From: an uncultured Ruminococcus sp.
GTDB lineage: Bacteria > Bacillota_A > Clostridia > Oscillospirales > Acutalibacteraceae
DNA: 38,088 bases
Direction: 5' to 3'
Assembly: GCA_902798605.1 (NCBI GenBank)
Contig: CADBXH010000039.1
Location: 1-38,088, forward strand
This document shows, one piece after another, positions 34,014-38,088 of this stretch (position 1 is its first letter; every line of letters begins with the position of its first letter). The notes beneath the pieces were generated by a model that did not search any database, was not told where the DNA came from, and worked only from the letters and a program-made list of their open reading frames with translations. The position numbers and the translations under genes were made by a program.

Positions 34014-35858
34014 ATGGTTAGCAGGGAAGTAGAAAAGCTGCTCTTAAAGGTTCAAAAGCCCGGGCGATATGTGGGCGGAGAGCTCAACGAGGTCATCAAG
34101 GATAAAAAGAGCATAGATACCCGCTTTGCGTTTTGTTTTCCCGACACATACGAGGTCGGGATGTCGCACCTCGGGATGAAGATACTTTACAGCCTCTTCA
34201 ACAGCCGCGACTACCTTTGGTGCGAGCGCGTTTTTGCGCCGTGGACGGATATGGAAGAGCTGATGATACAAAACAAAATTCCTCTTTACGCGCTCGAAAG
34301 CGGCGATCCTCTGTCGGATTTTGATTTTATCGGCTTTACCCTCCAATACGAGCTCAGCTATACGAATATGCTCAATATGCTCAAGCTCGGCAACGTGCCG
34401 ATAAGATCAGCGGACAGAAAAGAGCTGAAAAATATCGTTGTTGCCGGAGGTCCGTGCGCCTGCAATCCTGAGCCCGTCACCGATTTTGTAGATATTTTCT
34501 TTATCGGCGAGGGCGAGGAGGTCGATCTTGAGGTTATAGACCTGTTCCGCAAATGCAGGGCAGAGGGCAAGTCAAAGCAGGAGTTCTTGGAGCTCTGCGC
34601 CCAAATCGAGGGCGTTTATGTTCCGTCGCTTTACGATGTCGAGTACAACGATGACGGAACTATAAAGAGCTTTACGCCGAAAAACAACGCTCCCGCGGTG
34701 ATCCACAAGCGCCTTATGAAGAAAATGGACGAGTCATTTTATCCCGACAACTTCGTCGTACCGCTTGTAGAGATAGTTCACGACAGGGCGGTGCAGGAGA
34801 TTTTCAGGGGTTGTATACGCGGCTGCCGTTTTTGTCAGGCGGGCTTTATATACCGTCCCGTGCGAGAAAAATCTCCCGATACTATCAACGCCCAGTGCAG
34901 GGCGCTCTGCGAAAACACGGGCTATGATGAAGTCTCCCTTTCATCTCTTAGCTCGAGCGATTACAGCCAAATCGTGCCTCTGCTTGAAAAACTGACATCC
35001 TGGTGCAAGGATGAAAAGGTGAGCATCTCGCTTCCGTCCCTGCGTGTCGACGGCTTTACCGACGAGATAATGGACAGGATAAAAACCGTCCGCAAAAGCG
35101 GCTTGACCTTTGCTCCCGAGGCGGGCAGCCAGCGTATGCGCGACGTTATCAATAAAAATGTCAAGCACGAGGAGCTTATGCAGACCTGCGCCACCGCCTT
35201 TGAGGGCGGCTGGACGACCGTTAAGCTCTACTTTATGATAGGTCTGCCGACCGAGACTATGGACGACGTCGCCGACATCGCAAACCTCGGACAAGCCGTT
35301 GTCGACACCTACTACCAAACCCCGAACAGGGTAAAGGGCAGGTCGGTCAGCGTGACCGTCTCGGCATCTTCGTTCGTGCCGAAGCCGTTCACTCCGTTCC
35401 AGTGGGAGCCGCAGGACACCATCCCCGAGCTCCACAAAAAGCAGGAGCATATCAAGGAGAGCATCACGACCAAAAAGATCCGCTTCAATTACCACGACGC
35501 CGACACAAGCTTTTTAGAAGCGGTATTTGCCCGCGGCGACCGAAAGCTTAACAAGGTTATGGAATTAGCGTGCGAAAGGGGCTTCCATTTTGACGGCTGG
35601 AACGACTGCTTCAGCCTTGAAAAGTGGCTCGAGCTGTTTGACGAATGCGGTATCGACCCTGCGTTTTACGCCAACCGCCGCCGTTCCTTTGACGAGATAC
35701 TCCCGTGGGATCACATCGACTACGGCGTGACAAAATCATTCCTGCAAAAAGAGTGCGAAAAGGCATATCAAAACAAAACAACGCCCCACTGCCGCGAAAA
35801 ATGCAGCGGCTGCGGAGCCGCGAGATACGGGGAGGGTGTTTGCTATGAGAAACGTTAG
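34014..35858 (+). CDS. TIGR03960 family B12-binding-like radical SAM protein
   Basis: 614 residues. The N-terminal part (about 1-190) has a B12-binding-like fold with the VGMSHLGMKILYSLFNS segment. The radical SAM cluster is C267-x3-C271-x2-C274 (RGCIRGCRFCQAG), followed by SLPSLRVDGF and a C-terminal region ending in Cys-rich CREKCSGCGAARYGEGVC. The substrate is not known. GGAGG precedes ATG 34014 by 6 nt. The last 14 bases overlap the DUF2344 gene, its constant partner. Confidence 0.93.
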   Translation: MVSREVEKLLLKVQKPGRYVGGELNEVIKDKKSIDTRFAFCFPDTYEVGMSHLGMKILYSLFNSRDYLWCERVFAPWTDMEELMIQNKIPLYALESGDPLSDFDFIGFTLQYELSYTNMLNMLKLGNVPIRSADRKELKNIVVAGGPCACNPEPVTDFVDIFFIGEGEEVDLEVIDLFRKCRAEGKSKQEFLELCAQIEGVYVPSLYDVEYNDDGTIKSFTPKNNAPAVIHKRLMKKMDESFYPDNFVVPLVEIVHDRAVQEIFRGCIRGCRFCQAGFIYRPVREKSPDTINAQCRALCENTGYDEVSLSSLSSSDYSQIVPLLEKLTSWCKDEKVSISLPSLRVDGFTDEIMDRIKTVRKSGLTFAPEAGSQRMRDVINKNVKHEELMQTCATAFEGGWTTVKLYFMIGLPTETMDDVADIANLGQAVVDTYYQTPNRVKGRSVSVTVSASSFVPKPFTPFQWEPQDTIPELHKKQEHIKESITTKKIRFNYHDADTSFLEAVFARGDRKLNKVMELACERGFHFDGWNDCFSLEKWLELFDECGIDPAFYANRRRSFDEILPWDHIDYGVTKSFLQKECEKAYQNKTTPHCREKCSGCGAARYGEGVCYEKR

Positions 35859-36507
35859 GATCTGGTTTGTAAAGGATTTTGAGTGCAGATATATCTCTCA
35901 CCTCGACCTCAACCGCACAATGCTCAGGGCGCTTCACAAAAGCAAGCTGCCCATCTGGCACACCGAGGGCTTTAATCCCCATCCGTTCGCGACTTTTCCT
36001 CTTCCGCTTTCCCTCGGCTTCAGAGGAGTGAACGAGTGTATGGATGTTAAACTCGAGGATGATAATTATTCTTTAGAAGAAATAATACCGAAGCTAAATG
36101 ATTGTCTGCCGCGAGGAATAAGGGTATTTGACGCTACGGAAGCGGTGATGAAGGCGGGCAAGGTCGCCTTTGCCTCGTTCACGATAAAGCTCAGCGGCGA
36201 CAAGCTCCCGTCCGGCAAAATATGCAGCCAAATCAAGGAGCTTTTGTCGCAGGATAAAATTGAAATCGAGAAAAAGACAAAGAAAAAGGGCTATAAAACC
36301 GTAGACATCAAGCCCGGTATAAAAAGCTATACGCTTACCGAAAAGTTTGATTTTGCTCAGCTGGACGTTACGCTTTCAGCGGGAAGCAGCGACAACGTCA
36401 ACCCAAATCTGCTAATAACCGCGCTCCAAAACAACACCGGCGCGGAATATGATGTCGACATTACAAGGAACGATTTATTTGACGCGGAAATGCGTCCGTT
36501 CAGATAG
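35845..36507 (+). CDS. TIGR03936 / DUF2344 radical SAM-linked protein
   Basis: 220 residues. The family start RNVRIWFVKDFECRYISHLDLNRTMLRAL is clear, with HTEGFNPHP and LPLSLGF. It has no Fe-S motif of its own and always occurs next to, or fused to, the TIGR03960 radical SAM protein. GGGAGG is 7 nt before ATG 35845. In many Clostridia rng and the rplU cluster follow, but here an unrelated gene does. Confidence 0.9.
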   Translation: MRNVRIWFVKDFECRYISHLDLNRTMLRALHKSKLPIWHTEGFNPHPFATFPLPLSLGFRGVNECMDVKLEDDNYSLEEIIPKLNDCLPRGIRVFDATEAVMKAGKVAFASFTIKLSGDKLPSGKICSQIKELLSQDKIEIEKKTKKKGYKTVDIKPGIKSYTLTEKFDFAQLDVTLSAGSSDNVNPNLLITALQNNTGAEYDVDITRNDLFDAEMRPFR

Positions 36508-36516
36508 GCGGTGCTT

Positions 36517-37206
36517 ATGTTTAAATTTACAATAAAGGATAATGATATCCTGAATGATTTTTTGAAAAAGTTTTCCGAGTTTGTAAATAAGTCATTCAAG
36601 TTCACAATGGCGTATTTATCAAACCCGATCCTCTCGGAGTTTCAGGAGAACGAGCGATTGATTTTGATTTCGATAAATAAATCGGTTTATCAAAATATGT
36701 ACAGCTTTTTGCACCTCAATAACAGCAATATGCAGTACGCGTCCTTCGCCTGTCTTGAAAACGCAGTCTACGCGATAAGGCTTTACAACATCCTCGTGCT
36801 GAACCCCAAATATATGCACGACTTTATCACAAAGCCGAACTTTGATCTCGATTACTACGAGTACGAGGTGGCCGAGAAAAACAAGAAAAAAGAGGTCAAA
36901 GAAGGAGAAGGGGAATTCTCTGTAAAAGAATTTTACTTTGGGCTTCACAAGGTCAATACCTTTGAGCTGAAGAATTCTTCGATCTCTACGCAGATAGTCG
37001 ATCAAAACGTTTATCTCGGGCTTTCCTGCGGCAAGGAGCTCAGCGACGAGCTTCAGGATGAGGTCCGCAAAAACCTGATCGGCGCGTATTTATCGCTCAG
37101 CAAGCATACAAAGATGTTCTTCAACGGCGGTCTTGACAAGGAACTTGAAAAGATAGAGGATGAAGTAAACGCGGCATTTTTTGAGTATATCAAGAAGTTT
37201 TCTTGA
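36517..37206 (+). CDS. Hypothetical protein, no recognised family
   Basis: 229 residues that I do not recognise. It is soluble, rich in Phe, Tyr, Asn and Lys, with a charged insert KNKKKEVKEGEGEF (about 126-141) dividing it into two halves. There is no signal peptide or membrane helix. AGGCGG precedes ATG 36517 closely, only 9 nt after the DUF2344 stop, so it is cotranscribed with the TIGR03960-DUF2344 pair. Codon use is like the neighbours. Confidence 0.7.
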   Translation: MFKFTIKDNDILNDFLKKFSEFVNKSFKFTMAYLSNPILSEFQENERLILISINKSVYQNMYSFLHLNNSNMQYASFACLENAVYAIRLYNILVLNPKYMHDFITKPNFDLDYYEYEVAEKNKKKEVKEGEGEFSVKEFYFGLHKVNTFELKNSSISTQIVDQNVYLGLSCGKELSDELQDEVRKNLIGAYLSLSKHTKMFFNGGLDKELEKIEDEVNAAFFEYIKKFS

Positions 37207-37255
37207 TTTTTTCACAAACATTTACACTTAGCTTCATAATTCTGTCACATTGGAG

Positions 37256-37298
37256 CGTTATTATATAGGCACAGTAAAGAAAACAACTGTTAATAACG
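37256..37298 (+). other. Long imperfect stem-loop in the 3' region of the hypothetical gene
   Basis: CGTTATTA (37256-37263) pairs with TAATAACG (37291-37298), and inside it ACAG (37271-37274) pairs with CTGT (37287-37290). With the terminator at 37340 it could form a structured 3' UTR or a small RNA. I see no firm promoter for it. Confidence 0.4.
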
Positions 37299-37339
37299 CC
37301 AACAACATTTCTTTTTCATAGATGTTCCTTTCATAGAAG

Positions 37340-37369
37340 AAGACCGACGCGAGTCGGTCTTTTCCTTTT
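37340..37369 (+). terminator. Rho-independent terminator
   Basis: AAGACCGAC (37340-37348), loop GCGA, GTCGGTCTT (37353-37361), then TTCCTTTT. Ends the TIGR03960-DUF2344-hypothetical unit. Confidence 0.88.
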
Positions 37370-37437
37370 GGCAACGCGATGTTGGCAACGTGACGTTGGC
37401 AACGTGACGTTGCATCCAATCCGGTCGCGGCGGCGAC
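37368..37437. repeat. Tandem GGCAACG repeats with GTTGCATCCAAT tail
   Basis: Three 14-bp direct repeats, TTGGCAACGYGAYG (37368-37381, 37382-37395, 37396-37409), run into TTGCATCCAATC and a second stem-like region GGTCGC...GCGACACC. The last copy plus tail matches the element at 8354-8395. Confidence 0.7.
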
Positions 37438-37459
37438 ACCGCAAAAATTTTGGTGAATT

Positions 37460-37690
37460 ATGTATTATTATTCCTTAAACGAATATTTATTAAAAACCTT
37501 CGGCGAAAAGGTGTATAAAATTTCCCTCAACGGCAATATGACCTGCCCTAACCGTGACGGCACGTTGGGCAGCAGGGGTTGTATATTTTGCAGCAGCGGC
37601 GGCTCGGGAGAGTTCTCCGCCGACAAGCGCCTCGGTATCACCGGACAGATAGAGGACGCAAAGCGCAGGATACAGAGCAAAACAATATAA
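37460..37690 (+). pseudogene. TIGR01212 (YhcC-like) radical SAM protein, 5' fragment
   Basis: 76 codons identical in character to the start of TIGR01212 proteins, which are normally about 300 residues. NEYLLKTFGEKVYKISLNG is followed by the cluster motif C29-x11-C41-x2-C44 (MTCPNRDGTLGSRGCIFC). The frame stops right after RRIQSKT, where relatives continue with the radical SAM barrel. About 230 residues are missing and the next 100 bp hold only a terminator. The gene is almost certainly non-functional as shown. A GGTG is the only ribosome-site match before the ATG. Confidence 0.8.
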
Positions 37691-37712
37691 AAGCCGAATA
37701 AGAGAAAGAAAT

Positions 37713-37757
37713 ATCCGCCGCAGATACCGTTTTGGTACTGCGGCGGATCAAGTTTTT
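37713..37757. terminator. Strong bidirectional terminator
   Basis: ATCCGCCGCAG (37713-37723) pairs with CTGCGGCGGAT (37738-37748); the inner TACC/GGTA extends the stem past a bulged A, with loop GTTTT. A T run follows on the plus strand (GTTTTTG), and ATTTCTTT follows on the minus strand for the CPBP gene. Confidence 0.85.
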
Positions 37758-37786
37758 GTATTGTTTAATTTATATTTAGCAAGGAG

Positions 37787-38088
37787 TTACGCGCGATTTG
37801 CTTTCTTCGCTCTTTTCGCCTCGATTTTGGCGTTGAAGATCGCAACGTCGTCTTTCTTGACCTTGCTGAACCAGCCGAGCTTTTTGTCCGCAAAGATGAT
37901 GAACGCGAGATACAAGCCGCAAATGATGACATCGAAAACCAAATCGACGATCTGCACTTCTGAGGTAATTCCGCCGAAGCCGAATCCCGTAAAGTAAAAC
38001 GCGATCATATTGTTGATTATATGCAGAGCGCAGCTCGCCTCAAGGCCATTGGTGATGTAAGCGCAAACGCCGAGTATCAAGCCCATAA
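37787..38088 (-). CDS. CPBP-family intramembrane protease, C-terminal part (runs off the window)
   Basis: Partial: the gene continues past the right edge. The visible 99 or so residues contain a membrane helix, then ALHIINNMIAFYF with the conserved His and Asn of motif 3/4 of CPBP (CAAX-like, Rce1-type) proteases, another helix and a basic tail. The terminator at 37713-37757 ends it. Substrate unknown; bacterial members often handle peptide maturation or self-immunity. Confidence 0.75.
   Translation of the reverse strand, partial: MGLILGVCAYITNGLEASCALHIINNMIAFYFTGFGFGGITSEVQIVDLVFDVIICGLYLAFIIFADKKLGWFSKVKKDDVAIFNAKIEAKRAKKANRA

Noticed and set aside
1..38088. Mobile element, prophage or defence island
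   Set aside because: No transposase, integrase, restriction, toxin-antitoxin or phage gene was found. The only mobile-like sequences are small non-coding palindromic repeats.

Overview
The window looks like chromosome from a spore-forming, low-to-mid GC Firmicute of the class Clostridia, most likely a gut Oscillospiraceae/Ruminococcaceae relative. Reasons: strong AGGAGG-type ribosome sites, sporulation genes (YlbJ, YqfC, YqfD, an M50 SpoIVFB-like protease), typical Clostridia gene neighbourhoods (TIGR03960 next to the DUF2344 'radical SAM-linked' protein; FAD-dehydrogenase pair), and many small palindromic intergenic repeats. I see no rRNA, tRNA, CRISPR, transposase or phage genes. Almost all of it is core metabolism and housekeeping.

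Layout. 1-2060: tyrS and mscL, with repeat elements after each. 2060-2870: about 0.8 kb of stacked palindromic repeats plus a broken PAP2-phosphatase gene. 2877-7300: a sporulation block, with ylbJ-asnB leftward and yqfC-yqfD rightward from a 70-bp divergent region that contains two sigma-E-like promoter candidates. 7300-13500: ymdB (behind a tandem hairpin array), a fakA-like DAK2/DegV gene with a deletion and frameshift, recG, and a D-Ala-D-Ala carboxypeptidase. 13600-16700: nrdR, a zinc macrodomain ADP-ribose hydrolase with a short broken partner, ldh, and rnhA. 16800-26400: a long rightward cluster rnj-gdpP-rplI-dnaB-tilS-hpt-ftsH, joining RNA turnover, c-di-AMP breakdown, replication, tRNA modification, purine salvage and membrane proteolysis. 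26440-31000: leftward pyrB with a PyrI-like zinc tail, two flavoproteins and a small membrane transporter. 31180-38088: vanZ-MATE, a SpoIVFA/FB-like pair, TIGR03960-DUF2344-unknown protein, a 5' fragment of a TIGR01212 radical SAM gene, and the 3' end of a CPBP protease gene.

The most striking feature is that several genes that are normally intact lack a short internal or terminal piece at sharp breakpoints: RNase J (about 115 bp), the fakA-like gene (about 110 bp), hpt (about the first 25-30 codons), PAP2 (about 75-90 bp) and the radical SAM gene (most of it). Re-reading the frame does not restore the missing conserved residues. This is either recurrent short-deletion damage or an assembly artefact, and reads should decide. 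The second striking feature is the non-coding layer: at least four families of hairpin-forming repeats, one of them a 22-bp-period array in which each stem differs in sequence but stays self-complementary. Two of these elements begin almost exactly at a predicted transcription start.
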